A stretch of 64,000 nt of DNA, from assembly GCF_003325455.1 (NCBI RefSeq), contig NZ_CP025198.1, forward strand, positions 620,001 through 684,000, given 5' to 3'. Positions 44,139 through 53,021 of the stretch are shown here, in pieces. How positions within the stretch are numbered: the first letter of the stretch is position 1; every line of letters starts with the position of its first letter. The notes under the pieces were generated by a model, which saw nothing but the letters and a program-made list of their open reading frames with translations, was not told the DNA's origin and did not search any database. The position numbers and the translations under genes are program-made. This stretch comes from Acidipropionibacterium virtanenii. GTDB lineage: Bacteria; Actinomycetota; Actinomycetes; Propionibacteriales; Propionibacteriaceae.

Positions 44139-44590
44139 GCGCCTCCGAGACACTCGCCGGGCTCGGCATCGAGCTGCCGCAGGTGGCCGCACCGGTCGCC
44201 GATTACGTCCCCGCCATCCGCAGCGGCCATCAGATCGTGACCGCGGGACAGCTGCCCTTCGTCAACGGCGAACTGTCGGCCACCGGGCATGTCGGGGCCG
44301 AGGTGAGCGCCGGGGACGCGACCGCCCAGGCGCGCCTCGCGGCCCTCAACGCGGTGGCCGCGGCCGCCTCAGTGGCCGGTGGCGTCGACGCCATCACGAG
44401 AGTCGTCAAGCTGATCGTCTTCGTCAGCAGCGCACCCGGCTTCACCGGCCAGGCCGGCGTCGCCAACGGGGCGTCGGCCCTGCTGGGCGAGATCTTCGGG
44501 GATGCGGGCAGACATGCCCGTAGCGCAGTCGGCGTGGCCGTGCTGCCCCTGGGGTCCCCGGTGGAGGTGGAGCTGACCGTCGAGGTCTGA
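44135..44590 (+). CDS. RidA-family reactive imine deaminase-like protein
   Basis: This 151-residue protein of the RidA/YjgF/UK114 family, second (longer) subgroup, probably hydrolyses reactive enamine/imine intermediates. The segments SGHQIVTAGQLPFVNGE, VVKLIVFVSSAPGF and GRHARSAVGVAVLPLGSPVE align with the family core, and an arginine in the last segment (ARSAVG) is at the usual active-site position. The corresponding gene in Mycobacterium is Rv3678c, in the same gene order before crp. Confidence 0.9.
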   Translation: MSASETLAGLGIELPQVAAPVADYVPAIRSGHQIVTAGQLPFVNGELSATGHVGAEVSAGDATAQARLAALNAVAAAASVAGGVDAITRVVKLIVFVSSAPGFTGQAGVANGASALLGEIFGDAGRHARSAVGVAVLPLGSPVEVELTVEV

Positions 44591-44604
44591 GCCGCGACCC
44601 GCCC

Positions 44605-45306
44605 TCAGCTGGTGCGCAGCCTCAGACCTTCCAGATCCAGGATCGTCACGGTCCGGGGTCTGGCCGTGATCCAGCCGTGCTGGGTGAAGTCGGTGAGCGC
44701 CTTGTTGACGGTCTCCCGGGAGGAGCCGACCGCCTGCGCCAGTTCCTGCTGGGTGAGATCGTGGCGCACGACGATATGACCGGTCGACGGATCGTGCCTG
44801 CCGAACCGCTCGGCCAGGTCGGTGAGGATGTAGGCGAGCCTGCTGGGGACGTCGCCCACCACGAAGTGGGCGGTGGTGTTGTCGGAGCGGCGCAGTCGTT
44901 CGCTCATCCTGCCCAGCAGCGCCAGGGCGACGTCGTGGCGCGACTCCACGAGGTCTTCCAGATCCCGGCCGGGAACCCGGAGCAGGCTGGCCCGGGTGAG
45001 CGTGGTCGCGGTCGTGGAGCGGGTCCCGCCGTCGACCAGGGAGAGTTCCCCGAACATGTCGCCCGGCCCCATCAGCCACAGCAGCGACTCGCGATGCGGG
45101 CTGGCGATGCCGCTCGTGGGCCGGGTGAGCTTCACCTTGCCCTCGACGACCAGGTAGAGATCTGCGGCCGGATCGCCGGCCTCGAAGAGCACCGAGCCAC
45201 GGGAGCACACGATCACCTCGGACAGCGAGATGATCCGGGCGGTCGAGTTCGCATCGAGCATCGACAAGAAGGGCTGCGTCGCAGCCGTGGCCACTACGTT
45301 CGTCAT
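44605..45306 (-). CDS. Crp/Fnr-family regulator, GlxR-like
   Basis: This 233-residue regulator has an N-terminal cyclic-nucleotide-binding domain (residues 25-140; FEAGDPAADLYLVVEGKVKL and GDMFGELSLVDGGTRSTTA, the latter including the phosphate-binding arginine) and a C-terminal winged helix whose recognition helix QQELAQAVGSSRETVNKAL is close to GlxR/Rv3676. cAMP is the likely effector. AAGGAC precedes the ATG. A 16-bp Crp-type site in the divergent promoter region suggests autoregulation or control of the nth operon. Confidence 0.92.
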   Translation of the reverse strand: MTNVVATAATQPFLSMLDANSTARIISLSEVIVCSRGSVLFEAGDPAADLYLVVEGKVKLTRPTSGIASPHRESLLWLMGPGDMFGELSLVDGGTRSTTATTLTRASLLRVPGRDLEDLVESRHDVALALLGRMSERLRRSDNTTAHFVVGDVPSRLAYILTDLAERFGRHDPSTGHIVVRHDLTQQELAQAVGSSRETVNKALTDFTQHGWITARPRTVTILDLEGLRLRTS

Positions 45307-45365
45307 GCATGTCCTTCCGGCATCGGGGGCACAGTCCGGAATCGCTCCGGTGAACCGCCCCCTAT

Positions 45366-45381
45366 TGTGGCAGTTGTCACA
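45366..45381. promoter_or_regulatory. GlxR/Crp binding site
   Basis: TGTGGCAGTTGTCACA fits the Crp/GlxR consensus TGTGA-N6-TCACA with one mismatch. It lies 60 bases upstream of the crp start and 137 bases before nth, between the divergent genes. Confidence 0.7.
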
Positions 45382-45517
45382 ATTCTTGCCGTCATCGGCC
45401 CACTCACTGCATCGTGTCCGGGGTTCCGCCGCCTCATCCGCGGACGCCGGACCGTGCGGGTTGCCCGCACCGGGCGACGAAGGCATCGCGTTGGCGCGAT
45501 CTCCTAGTCTTGGCGGC

Positions 45518-46222
45518 ATGGCAGCACCCACCTCGACCGGCACGATCACCCGCCGGCGGGCCCATCAGATGTACCAGAAGCTGAGCGTCTGCTACCCCGA
45601 CGCCCGATGCGAGCTGGACTTCGACGGCCCCTTCCAGCTGCTGGTCGCCACGGTGCTCTCGGCGCAGACCACCGACCGCCGGGTCAACCAGGTGACGCCG
45701 GTGCTCTTCGGACTCTGGCCCGATCCGGCCGCGCTGGCCCGGGCGGCTGTCGCCGACGTCGAGCAGGTGATCCGGCCGCTCGGCTTCTTCCACACCAAGG
45801 CGGCCGCGATCGTCGGGCTGTCGGCCGATCTGGTGGAGCGCTTCGACGCCCGGGTGCCGGGAGATCTCGGCAGCCTCGTGACGCTGCCCGGGGTGGGTCG
45901 CAAGACGGCCAATGTGGTGCTGGGCAATGCCTTCGGGGTGCCGGGGATCACCCCCGACACCCACCTCATGCGCGTCTCCCGGCGGATGGGGTGGACGACG
46001 TCGACGACCCCCGGCGGGGTGGAGACCGATGTCGGCGCCCTCTTCGATCCGGACGACTGGGTGATGGTGTGCCATCGGGTCATCTGGCACGGACGGCGTC
46101 GCTGTCACGCCCGACGCCCCGCATGCGGGGCCTGCCCGGTGGCGGCCCTGTGCCCCTCCTTCGGGGAGGGGCCCACCGATCCCGGGGCGGCGGCCCTGTT
46201 GGTGAGGGAGCCGCGCCGATGA
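45518..46222 (+). CDS. nth: Endonuclease III
   Basis: This 234-residue DNA glycosylase/AP lyase repairs oxidised pyrimidines. The helix-hairpin-helix with Gly/Pro loop LPGVGRKTANVVLG supplies the DNA-binding motif, TPDTHLMR carries the catalytic aspartate, the catalytic lysine is in SAQTTDRRVN-proximal helix region, and the 4Fe-4S cysteines are in CHARRPACGACPVAALC. It starts the nth-tlpA-nudix operon, with a 4-base ATGA overlap to the next gene, the same gene order as in Mycobacterium (Rv3674c-Rv3672c). Confidence 0.95.
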   Translation: MAAPTSTGTITRRRAHQMYQKLSVCYPDARCELDFDGPFQLLVATVLSAQTTDRRVNQVTPVLFGLWPDPAALARAAVADVEQVIRPLGFFHTKAAAIVGLSADLVERFDARVPGDLGSLVTLPGVGRKTANVVLGNAFGVPGITPDTHLMRVSRRMGWTTSTTPGGVETDVGALFDPDDWVMVCHRVIWHGRRRCHARRPACGACPVAALCPSFGEGPTDPGAAALLVREPRR

Positions 46223-46878
46223 GAAGCGGCCGGGCGATGGCGGCGGTGGTGGCCGGCTGCTGCCTGCTGAGCGGCTGCGTCGAGGCGGGGCAGACGCGAT
46301 CCGACGACAGGGGCGCGGGGGCCGGCGCCGCTGAGGCCAGTGCCGCCCGGGCCTCGGCCGGGCTGGCCTCCTGCGACGTCCCCGCCGGATCCTCCGCCAG
46401 CGCGTCGAGCAGTGCCGAGTCGAGCGGTGCCGCAAGGGGCCGGGCCGTCGCAGGATCCCGGCTGCCGGCGCTCACCCTGGCCTGTATCGGCGGCGCCCCG
46501 CAGGTCTCGGTGAGTGGAGAGCTGGACGGGCATCCGCACGTCATCACCATGTGGGCCAGCTGGTGCCGGCCCTGTCGCGCCGAGGCGCCCATGATGGCGA
46601 CGGTGAGCCGCGAACTCGACGGGAAGGTCGGCTTCCTCGGCATCGATTACGGGGAGCGGAGTTCGGATGACGGCATCGGGTTCGCCGCCGCGGCCGGCTG
46701 GACCTATCCCCAGCTGGAGGACCGGGACGCCGTCACGAAGTCCGCGTGGGGAATCACCGGGCTCCCCGTGACGCTACTGGTAAGGGCGGACGGCACGGTT
46801 GCCCGGCGGCTGGACGGCGCATGGACGTCCGCCGACCAGCTGAGGCGGGCCGTCCGCGAGGACCTGGAGGTGTCATGA
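46219..46878 (+). CDS. TlpA-like thioredoxin lipoprotein
   Basis: This 219-residue secreted protein has a lipobox (CCLLSGCVEA) and, after an Ala/Ser-rich linker, a thioredoxin-fold domain with redox motif WCRPC (in MWASWCRPCRAEAP) and the cis-proline ITGLPVTLLV. It should reduce or exchange disulfides outside the membrane, probably as a cytochrome c or oxidised-cysteine helper. Its start shares ATGA with the nth stop and its own stop shares ATGA with the nudix gene. Confidence 0.9.
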   Translation: MRSGRAMAAVVAGCCLLSGCVEAGQTRSDDRGAGAGAAEASAARASAGLASCDVPAGSSASASSSAESSGAARGRAVAGSRLPALTLACIGGAPQVSVSGELDGHPHVITMWASWCRPCRAEAPMMATVSRELDGKVGFLGIDYGERSSDDGIGFAAAAGWTYPQLEDRDAVTKSAWGITGLPVTLLVRADGTVARRLDGAWTSADQLRRAVREDLEVS

Positions 46879-47549
46879 GTGCAGAACCGGTCGGCGAGGT
46901 CGCCGGCTCCGATCTCGGATCCCTGCGCACTCTGGTGCGCTCGATCCGGACCACCGGCCACGACGCGGGGCCGATCCAGGGACGCCGCGCCGGAGGCGGA
47001 CGCCCCTCGGCGGTGTTGGCGCTGATCAGCGACTCCACCCGGCCCGACATCGTTCTCACCAGGAGGAATGCGACGCTCAGGTATCACGCCGGTCAGGTCT
47101 CGCTGCCCGGCGGGAGGGCCGAGACCGGAGACACCACACTCGTCGAGACGGCGCTGCGCGAGGCCCACGAGGAGGTCGGGGTGGACGTCGGGGGAGTCCG
47201 GGTGGTCGGCACCATGCCCACCTCGCACATCGCGGTGAGCTCCGCCGACGTCACCACCGTGGTGGCCAGCTGGGACGGGTCGGGGCCGCTCGGCGTCGTC
47301 GACCCGGCCGAGGTGGCGTCGGTCCGGCGCGTACCGATGGTCGATCTGGCCGATCCGGCGAACCGGGCGCGGGCGCGGCATCCCTCCGGGTTCACCGGGC
47401 CCGCCTTCCTCATCCCCGACCTGTTCGTCTGGGGATTCACCGCCCAGCTGCTCGACCGCCTGCTGGTCCGGGGAGGATGGTCGCGCCAGTGGAACCGCAG
47501 CCGGACAGTGGAGATCCCCGACGACTATCTCGGCGGTCTGCGCGGCTGA
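46875..47549 (+). CDS. NUDIX hydrolase, CoA pyrophosphatase-like
   Basis: This 224-residue NUDIX enzyme has the box GGRAETGDTTLVETALRE followed by AHEEVGVDVG, matching GX5EX7REUXEEXGU, and the preceding RYHAGQVSLPGG motif, which is the CoA-type (NudL/PCD1) signature. It probably cleaves CoA or related nucleotide diphosphates. GGAGG precedes the ATG. It is the last gene of the operon and ends before a terminator hairpin. In Mycobacterium the next gene would be marP, which is missing here. Confidence 0.9.
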   Translation: MSAEPVGEVAGSDLGSLRTLVRSIRTTGHDAGPIQGRRAGGGRPSAVLALISDSTRPDIVLTRRNATLRYHAGQVSLPGGRAETGDTTLVETALREAHEEVGVDVGGVRVVGTMPTSHIAVSSADVTTVVASWDGSGPLGVVDPAEVASVRRVPMVDLADPANRARARHPSGFTGPAFLIPDLFVWGFTAQLLDRLLVRGGWSRQWNRSRTVEIPDDYLGGLRG

Positions 47550-47591
47550 GTCCCGGCGGCGAGTCCGGCACCGGGGGCAGCACGGGACGGG

Positions 47592-47621
47592 AGCACCGCC
47601 CCTGCGAGCAGGGACGGTGCT
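47592..47621. terminator. Terminator hairpin between nudix and holin-like genes
   Basis: AGCACCG-CCCCTG pairs with CAGGG-CGGTGCT around a 4-base loop with one internal mismatch. It lies between convergent genes. Confidence 0.65.
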
Positions 47622-47643
47622 TCAGATCGAGGTCGGGCGGAAC

Positions 47644-48126
47644 TCAGGATCGGCTGTGGACCGCGTCCTTGTGCTCCTTCTCGGCCAGAGCCGCCGAGGT
47701 GGCGTTGTACTTGCCGTGCTGGAACGCCGACTTCAGCGAGGCGACGCTCTGCTTGGCCTCGAGGACGGTCTGGCGGGGCGGCTCGACCTTGGAGATCTGC
47801 GACTTGCCGACCAGGACGAGGATGCCGGCCAGCACCAGCAGGATGACGCCACCGGCGCCGAAGCCCGCCACCAGGCACAGCAGAAGATCCCATTCCCAGA
47901 GGTACTGCGCCCACAGGCTCAGGGCGAAGCTGCCGCACAGGTAGAGCAGCGTCGCGGCGTTGATCGCGAAGTATCCCGCGCCGCCGAACATTCCACCCCC
48001 GATCCCGGCATGGATCGCGGCGGGCTTGAGTTCAGCCTTCGCCAACGCGATGTTGTCCTGAATCAGCGACTGTCCGTCGCTCTTGAGCGTGGCGACGATT
48101 TCGCCGAGCTGGCGCGTTTCTGCCAT
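47644..48126 (-). CDS. Putative Actinobacterial holin-X/DUF1469 membrane protein
   Basis: This 160-residue protein has an N-terminal amphipathic region (SDGQSLIQDNIALAKAELKP), two membrane helices (GGGMFGGAGYFAINAATLLY and AGFGAGGVILLVLAGILVLV) and a basic, coil-forming tail. This is the layout of the phage holin-like/DUF1469 superfamily found on actinobacterial chromosomes. The chromosomal members are not phage proteins and have no established role. Confidence 0.75.
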   Translation of the reverse strand: MAETRQLGEIVATLKSDGQSLIQDNIALAKAELKPAAIHAGIGGGMFGGAGYFAINAATLLYLCGSFALSLWAQYLWEWDLLLCLVAGFGAGGVILLVLAGILVLVGKSQISKVEPPRQTVLEAKQSVASLKSAFQHGKYNATSAALAEKEHKDAVHSRS

Positions 48127-48186
48127 GGGTGCCTCCGGATCAGCGGTCTGGTGGGCCCAGCCTATTCCACTTCAATCCTCGACGAG

Positions 48187-48945
48187 TCACAGGGAGATGG
48201 TGAGTCCCGAGTCGTCGACGTCGATGGAGGCGGTGAGTTCGTCGTGGCTCACCCATGCCCGCCAGCACTCCAGCTGATAGGGCAGCCTCAGCCCACCGGG
48301 GCCCGCGGAGTCGTCATGGAGGGCCCCGACCTGGCTCAGCAGCTCCGCCCGATGCTCCCGGGGCAGGGCCTTGACCGCCGGCAGCGAGGCCGCCATGTCC
48401 ACCAGCCTCTGCCGGGTGGCCGGCACCCAGACGCGGTACTGGGTGCGCTCGGCGGTGGGGAAGTACTTGCTCGACAGCAGTGACTCCACCGCCTCGGTAC
48501 CGTACCCGCCCGACATCGCCCCGGGGTCGACGGCGCGCAGCAGGGCGGCCAGCCGGCGCACCCACGGCACCGTGTCGTCGCGGGTCATCCACGACACCCC
48601 GACGCAGCATCCCGGCGTGAGCACCCGCGCCATCTCCGAGAGCACCAGCCCGGGAGCCATGTGCTGGAAGGCCTGGTGGATCAGTACGGCGTCGAAGGTG
48701 CAGGGATCCAGCGGCAGCGACTCGGCCAGCGCGCAGATGCCCGTCGTGTGCTCCATCCGATGGCAGACGGCGGCGACCTTCGGCTCGCGGTGTACCGCGA
48801 ACAGGTCGACGCCGCGGCGCGACAGCATCCGGCAGAAGGAGGGCGCGCATCCCAGCGTGAGGACGCGATCCCCCTGGCCGGCGTGTCCCCCGGCCAGCCA
48901 GTCGAGAGCCTGCTGGGGGAACTCGGGGCTCGACGAGGACGGCAT
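48187..48945 (-). CDS. SAM-dependent methyltransferase (class I)
   Basis: This 252-residue protein has a class I methyltransferase N-terminal domain: motif I-like VLTLGCAPSFC near residue 28, an acidic residue in DLFAVHREP, and FDAVLIHQAFQHMAPGLVLS as motifs IV and V. The glycine-rich loop is atypical (GCAPSF in place of GxGxG), and no substrate is indicated. The ATG at 48945 is chosen; the upstream open frame overlaps the tad promoter. It is divergent from tadZ. Confidence 0.78.
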   Translation of the reverse strand: MPSSSSPEFPQQALDWLAGGHAGQGDRVLTLGCAPSFCRMLSRRGVDLFAVHREPKVAAVCHRMEHTTGICALAESLPLDPCTFDAVLIHQAFQHMAPGLVLSEMARVLTPGCCVGVSWMTRDDTVPWVRRLAALLRAVDPGAMSGGYGTEAVESLLSSKYFPTAERTQYRVWVPATRQRLVDMAASLPAVKALPREHRAELLSQVGALHDDSAGPGGLRLPYQLECWRAWVSHDELTASIDVDDSGLTISL

Positions 48946-49029
48946 GGGGCCAATTCTAGAAGGTTCAATGCGCACCATGGAGGCCGCCACCCGGCGGCCC
49001 GGAAGGGGCGCGTCCGCCGCGGTGCCGGG

Positions 49030-49111
49030 TTGTCCACAGGCGCGGGGAGACCGAGAAGTTGTCCACAGATGTGGTCGGCGTCGACAGATCGGCTGTCCCG
49101 GCACCTAGAAC
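49030..49111 (+). promoter_or_regulatory. tadZ promoter module with two DnaA boxes
   Basis: Two exact TTGTCCACA boxes (49030-49038, 49059-49067) are followed 24 bases after the second start by GACAGATCGG and then a -10-like TAGAAC (49106-49111). The expected start site is at or next to the tadZ ATG, so the tadZ mRNA may be leaderless. An ungapped counterpart lies at 53022-53104. Confidence 0.75.
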
Positions 49112-49117
49112 TGGGAC

Positions 49118-50176
49118 ATGAAGGACATTTCTCAACAACACGTCCGGGCCAGGCCCGGACCGTCCGCCGAACCCTCCGTCACTCTGGTCAGCGGCGACCC
49201 CCGGCTGGCGGAGGTGGTCGGATCGGTGGCGGCCAGCATCGGCGTGGCGCTGCATGCGGTGGGCACCAGGGAGGACGTCGTGGCGGCCTGGGACGCCCCA
49301 GGGCCGCTCCTGGTGGGGCAGGACCGCGCCTCCGCCGCGGTCGCCTGGCAGCTTCCCGTCCGCCAGGGGATCCATGTCGTCGGCGAGGACGCCGAGCAGG
49401 CGGCGCGATGGTCCGCCGCCCTGGGGGCCAGCGTCATCGTCATCCCCCAGGGCAATGCGACGCTGGCCGAGCTGCTGCGCGACGGCGTCCAGGAGGCCGG
49501 TCGGGGGACCGTGATGCTCATCGACCAGGCCGGAGGCGGGCTCGGCGCCAGCACGCTGGGTGCCGGAGTCGCCGCCGACGCCGCGGCCACCGGGCTGCGC
49601 ACGGCCCTGGTCGAACTGGATCCCGGCGGAGGAGGCATGGATCTGCTGCTGGGGGCCGAACGCGTCGAGGGCTGGCGCTGGCCCGAGCTCGCCTCGGCGC
49701 GAGGCACGGTGAGGGAGCTGGCCCAGCACCTGCCCGCCCTCGACGGCGTGATCCTGGTCTCGGCCGGGCGGGAGCCCTGCCAGGTGGGGCAGGCCGCCCG
49801 GGCCGCCGTCGTCGCATCGCTGGCCGCCGACCACGATCTCGTCATTCTCGACCGGGGCCATCTGCCCGCCGAGGCCGTCGCCGGCCTGAGCGTCGACCGT
49901 CGCGTCGAGATCGTCGGCGCCGACCTGCGCTCCCTCATGGCGGCCCGCGCCGTGGGGATGTCTGGGGCCACCCCGGTGCTGCGGCACGGCCCCGGGCGCC
50001 GGATGTCGATCCCGGACGCCGCCGCCCTGGTGGGCGTCGAGCCGTTGCTGGAGGTGCCCGACGATCGCAGGCTCCCGAAGGGCCAGGAGATCGGGGAGGC
50101 CCCATGGGTGATGGCGGGCCGGCGCTGGCGACGGGCCTGCCACGACCTGCGGGAGGCGGTGGTCCCCGATGAGTGA
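49118..50176 (+). CDS. tadZ: TadZ/CpaE-like P-loop protein (Rv3660c-like)
   Basis: This 352-residue protein is the CpaE/TadZ-type localisation factor of the Flp pilus cluster. The N-terminal receiver-like region is degenerate, and the MinD-like domain has IDQAGGGLGASTLGAGV as a degenerate P-loop and LVELDPGGGGMDLLLG as the following acidic segment. It is probably the protein that places the pilus machine. There is no clear ribosome site before ATG 49118, consistent with leaderless translation. It overlaps tadA by 8 bases. Confidence 0.85.
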   Translation: MKDISQQHVRARPGPSAEPSVTLVSGDPRLAEVVGSVAASIGVALHAVGTREDVVAAWDAPGPLLVGQDRASAAVAWQLPVRQGIHVVGEDAEQAARWSAALGASVIVIPQGNATLAELLRDGVQEAGRGTVMLIDQAGGGLGASTLGAGVAADAAATGLRTALVELDPGGGGMDLLLGAERVEGWRWPELASARGTVRELAQHLPALDGVILVSAGREPCQVGQAARAAVVASLAADHDLVILDRGHLPAEAVAGLSVDRRVEIVGADLRSLMAARAVGMSGATPVLRHGPGRRMSIPDAAALVGVEPLLEVPDDRRLPKGQEIGEAPWVMAGRRWRRACHDLREAVVPDE

Positions 50177-51476
50177 CGACAAGCTGGTGGAGGACGTCCG
50201 CTCCGCGGTCGCCGTCCTGGCCCATCCGTGGACGCCGATGGATGTCGCCGCAGCCCTGGTCGACCTGGGACAGGTGGCCTCCGACGCCTTGGTGCTGGCC
50301 GTCGTCGAGGAATTGCGGCGCACCAGCATGGGCGCCGGTCGCCTGGAACCGCTGCTGGGGATCGACGGCGTCACCGATGTGCTGGTCAACGGCCCCGACG
50401 CGGTGTACATCGATCGCGGCCGGGGCCTGGAGACCACCGACGTGCGGTTCACCGGGGAGGAGGAGCTGCGCTCCCTGGCGGTGCGGCTGGCGGCGGGGGT
50501 GGGGCGCCGGCTCGACGACGGCTGTCCTTGGGTGGACGCCCGGCTGCCCGACGGCACCCGCTTCCACGCCGTCCTGGACGTGCTGGCCCGACCGGGCACC
50601 TGCCTGTCGCTGCGGATCCCGGCCCGGCGGCGTCTCAGCCTCGACGACTGGGTGGCCGGGGGAGGGATGACGCCGGGCTGCGCCCGGATCCTCACCGAGG
50701 TGCTGGACCGCCGTCTGGCCTTCCTGGTGACCGGCGGCACCGGGACCGGGAAGACCACGCTGCTGTCCTCCCTGCTGTCCCGGCTGCCCGGCGATCAGCG
50801 GGTGGTGGTCGTGGAGGACTCCCGGGAGCTCACCCTGGACCATCCGCACTGGGTGTCGCTGGAGGCCCGGGCGGCCAATTCCGAGGGCCGCGGGGAGGTG
50901 AGCCTCACCCAGCTGGTGCGCCAGTCGCTGCGCATGAGACCCGACCGGGTGGTGCTCGGCGAGGTGCGCGGGGCCGAGCTGCGCGATCTGCTGATGGCGC
51001 TGAACACCGGTCACGAGGGAGGCTGCGGCACCGTGCACGCCAACGGCGTCGCCGAGGTGACCGCACGCCTGGAGGCCCTGGCGGCGCTCGGCGGCCTGTC
51101 CCGTGACGCCGCCCGGGCCCAGATCGCCGCAGCCCTCGACGTCGTCGTCCACCTTCGACGCACCGCCGTGGGGAGGATGGTGAGCCAGATCGGCGTGCTG
51201 ACCGGGGACGCCGAAAGGCTCGAGGTCGAGGTGGCTCTGGCCTGGGGTGAGGACGGCCAGGAGCAGAGGGGGCCGGGGTATCGGCGGCTCGCCGGGCTCA
51301 TCGGTCCCGAGGCTGTGGCGGATGCCGGCTCCGAGGCTGCGGCGGGCGGTCTCGAGGCTTCCGTCGCGGAGCCCCGCCGGACATGGGACGACGAGCCGGA
51401 GCGCCCGGCCGTCGAGGACCTGCTCGTTGACCTGCCCGGCCCGGCTGCGGACGCGGTGGTGAGGAGACTGTCATGA
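50169..51476 (+). CDS. tadA: Flp pilus assembly ATPase TadA/CpaF
   Basis: This 435-residue secretion ATPase has an N-terminal domain (ITDVLVNG-type GVTDVLVNGPDAVYIDRG), Walker A VTGGTGTGKTTLL, Walker B-like RPDRVVLGEVRG and the HANG arm in GTVHANGVAEV. It powers pilin assembly with TadB and TadC. It overlaps tadZ and tadB, so the set is one operon. Confidence 0.95.
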   Translation: MSDDKLVEDVRSAVAVLAHPWTPMDVAAALVDLGQVASDALVLAVVEELRRTSMGAGRLEPLLGIDGVTDVLVNGPDAVYIDRGRGLETTDVRFTGEEELRSLAVRLAAGVGRRLDDGCPWVDARLPDGTRFHAVLDVLARPGTCLSLRIPARRRLSLDDWVAGGGMTPGCARILTEVLDRRLAFLVTGGTGTGKTTLLSSLLSRLPGDQRVVVVEDSRELTLDHPHWVSLEARAANSEGRGEVSLTQLVRQSLRMRPDRVVLGEVRGAELRDLLMALNTGHEGGCGTVHANGVAEVTARLEALAALGGLSRDAARAQIAAALDVVVHLRRTAVGRMVSQIGVLTGDAERLEVEVALAWGEDGQEQRGPGYRRLAGLIGPEAVADAGSEAAAGGLEASVAEPRRTWDDEPERPAVEDLLVDLPGPAADAVVRRLS

Positions 51477-52261
51477 TCACCGCGCTGACGGCGGCTCTGA
51501 CAGCTGCTGCTGCCTGGGTAGCAGTTCCTGGGCGCCGCGGCCTGACCGAACCCACCCGGCGCCGAATTCCCGCCCGGATGCTGGAAGGCGTGGCCGCCCT
51601 GCTGGCGATCGTGATCGCCGCCCTGGCGGCGGGCCCGAGCGGCGCGGTCTGGGCGGTGGGCGCCACGATCATCGCGGCCACCGTCGTCCGGGTCGGTGGA
51701 GAGCACCGCCGCCGGTCGCTGCGGCGCACACGGGGACGCCAGGTGGCCGAGGCCGCCCGCGCCCTGGCCGGCAGACTGTCGATCGGCGACGTCCCCTCGG
51801 TGGCGTTGACGTCGGTGGCGCGGGAGCAGCCGGTGCTCGCCGCAGCCCTGCGGGCCCAGGTGGTCAGCGCAGACGTGCCCGCCGCCCTGATGACCGCCGC
51901 CGGGGTGCCCGGCCAGGAGTCCCTCGCGGGGCTGGCCAGGGCGTGGCGGATGGCCCAGCTCACCGGAGCCCCGCTGGCCGGGGCCACCAGCGCCGTCGCC
52001 GACGCCATGAGGCGGCGCACCCGCCTGGAGGCGACCCTTGAGGCCGAACTGGCCGGGCCCAGGGCATCCGGGCGGCTGATGGGGCTGCTCCCGGTGGCCG
52101 GCCTGCTCATGGCCCACACCGTGGGTGCCGGCCCGGCGGGCTTCCTGGTCGGCTCCTGGCCGGGACGGATCTGCGTGCTGGCGGCCGTGGGGCTGTCGTG
52201 TGCAGGGGTGCTGTGGAGCGAGTCGATCGCCGACCGCGTCTACCGGGAGGTGCTGCCATGA
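51473..52261 (+). CDS. tadB: Flp pilus inner-membrane protein TadB
   Basis: This 262-residue protein has N-terminal membrane helices (LEGVAALLAIVIAALAAG) and a T2SF-type helical domain (AEAARALAGRLSIGDVPS and LARAWRMAQLTGAPLAG), then C-terminal helices. It is the platform protein. The start shares ATGA with the tadA stop, and GAGGAGA precedes it. Confidence 0.87.
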   Translation: MITALTAALTAAAAWVAVPGRRGLTEPTRRRIPARMLEGVAALLAIVIAALAAGPSGAVWAVGATIIAATVVRVGGEHRRRSLRRTRGRQVAEAARALAGRLSIGDVPSVALTSVAREQPVLAAALRAQVVSADVPAALMTAAGVPGQESLAGLARAWRMAQLTGAPLAGATSAVADAMRRRTRLEATLEAELAGPRASGRLMGLLPVAGLLMAHTVGAGPAGFLVGSWPGRICVLAAVGLSCAGVLWSESIADRVYREVLP

Positions 52262-52989
52262 GCACGGGTGTTCTCGCAGGTCTGCTCGCCGGGTTGGCGG
52301 TGTGGCTGGCCGGTCGGCCCTCGGCGTCGGCCAGGATCCGGCCCGGGCCCAGAATCGTGCTGCCGGCCTGGGCTCGGCCCCGGTCCGGGGCGCCTCCGCT
52401 GCGGACCCGCCTGCTGGGCGGCGTGTTGGCGGGCGTGGTGCTGCTGGCGACTTTGCCCGGCGGGGCCGGGGCGGCCCTGGGGCCGCCGGTGGCGGTGGTC
52501 GTGGTGGTCGCCGCCGGGCGGTTGGAGTCGGCGGCCGCCCGGCGGGCCAGAACCCGGCGGGCCCTGGCGATGCCCGACACCCTCGCCCTGCTGGCCGGCG
52601 TGCTGGAGGCCGGGGTGCCGCTGCGCGCGGCCCTGGACCGGGTCACCGAGTTCGGTGACGACCCCTGCACCCAGGACCTGCGAACCGTGCGCTCCCGGCT
52701 GGCTGCCGGGGTGGGCGAGTCCGACGCCTGGCTGGGACTGGCCGAGGTGCCGGGCTGGCAGGACGCGGCGCGCGACGTCGCGCGTGCGGTGGGGTCGGGG
52801 GAGGGCGTCGCAGAGGTGCTGGGAAGTCACGCCGAGGAGATGCGGCGCGCGGCTGCCGAGGAGGCGGAGAAGCGCGCCAGGAAGGTCGGGGTGAGCTCCA
52901 CCATGCCGCTCGTCTGCTGCCACCTGCCGGCATTCCTGCTGGTGGGAGTGGTGCCGATCATCGCCGGGACCGTGCTGCGGGCCCTGTGA
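52258..52989 (+). CDS. tadC: Flp pilus inner-membrane protein TadC
   Basis: This 243-residue T2SF-type protein has ALAMPDTLALLAGVLEAGVP with the family P-x-x-L-x-L-L pattern, a helical domain (VARAVGSGEGVAEVLGSHAE) and a final membrane helix (HLPAFLLVGVVPIIAGTVL). It shares ATGA with tadB and is the last gene of the first tad transcription unit. Confidence 0.87.
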   Translation: MSTGVLAGLLAGLAVWLAGRPSASARIRPGPRIVLPAWARPRSGAPPLRTRLLGGVLAGVVLLATLPGGAGAALGPPVAVVVVVAAGRLESAAARRARTRRALAMPDTLALLAGVLEAGVPLRAALDRVTEFGDDPCTQDLRTVRSRLAAGVGESDAWLGLAEVPGWQDAARDVARAVGSGEGVAEVLGSHAEEMRRAAAEEAEKRARKVGVSSTMPLVCCHLPAFLLVGVVPIIAGTVLRAL

Positions 52990-53021
52990 GGGGTGCGGCG
53001 GCAAGGGGTGGGGACGGCGAG

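Noticed and set aside
47644-48126. Prophage holin
   Set aside because: No other phage genes are present; the protein is of the chromosomal DUF1469/holin-X type.
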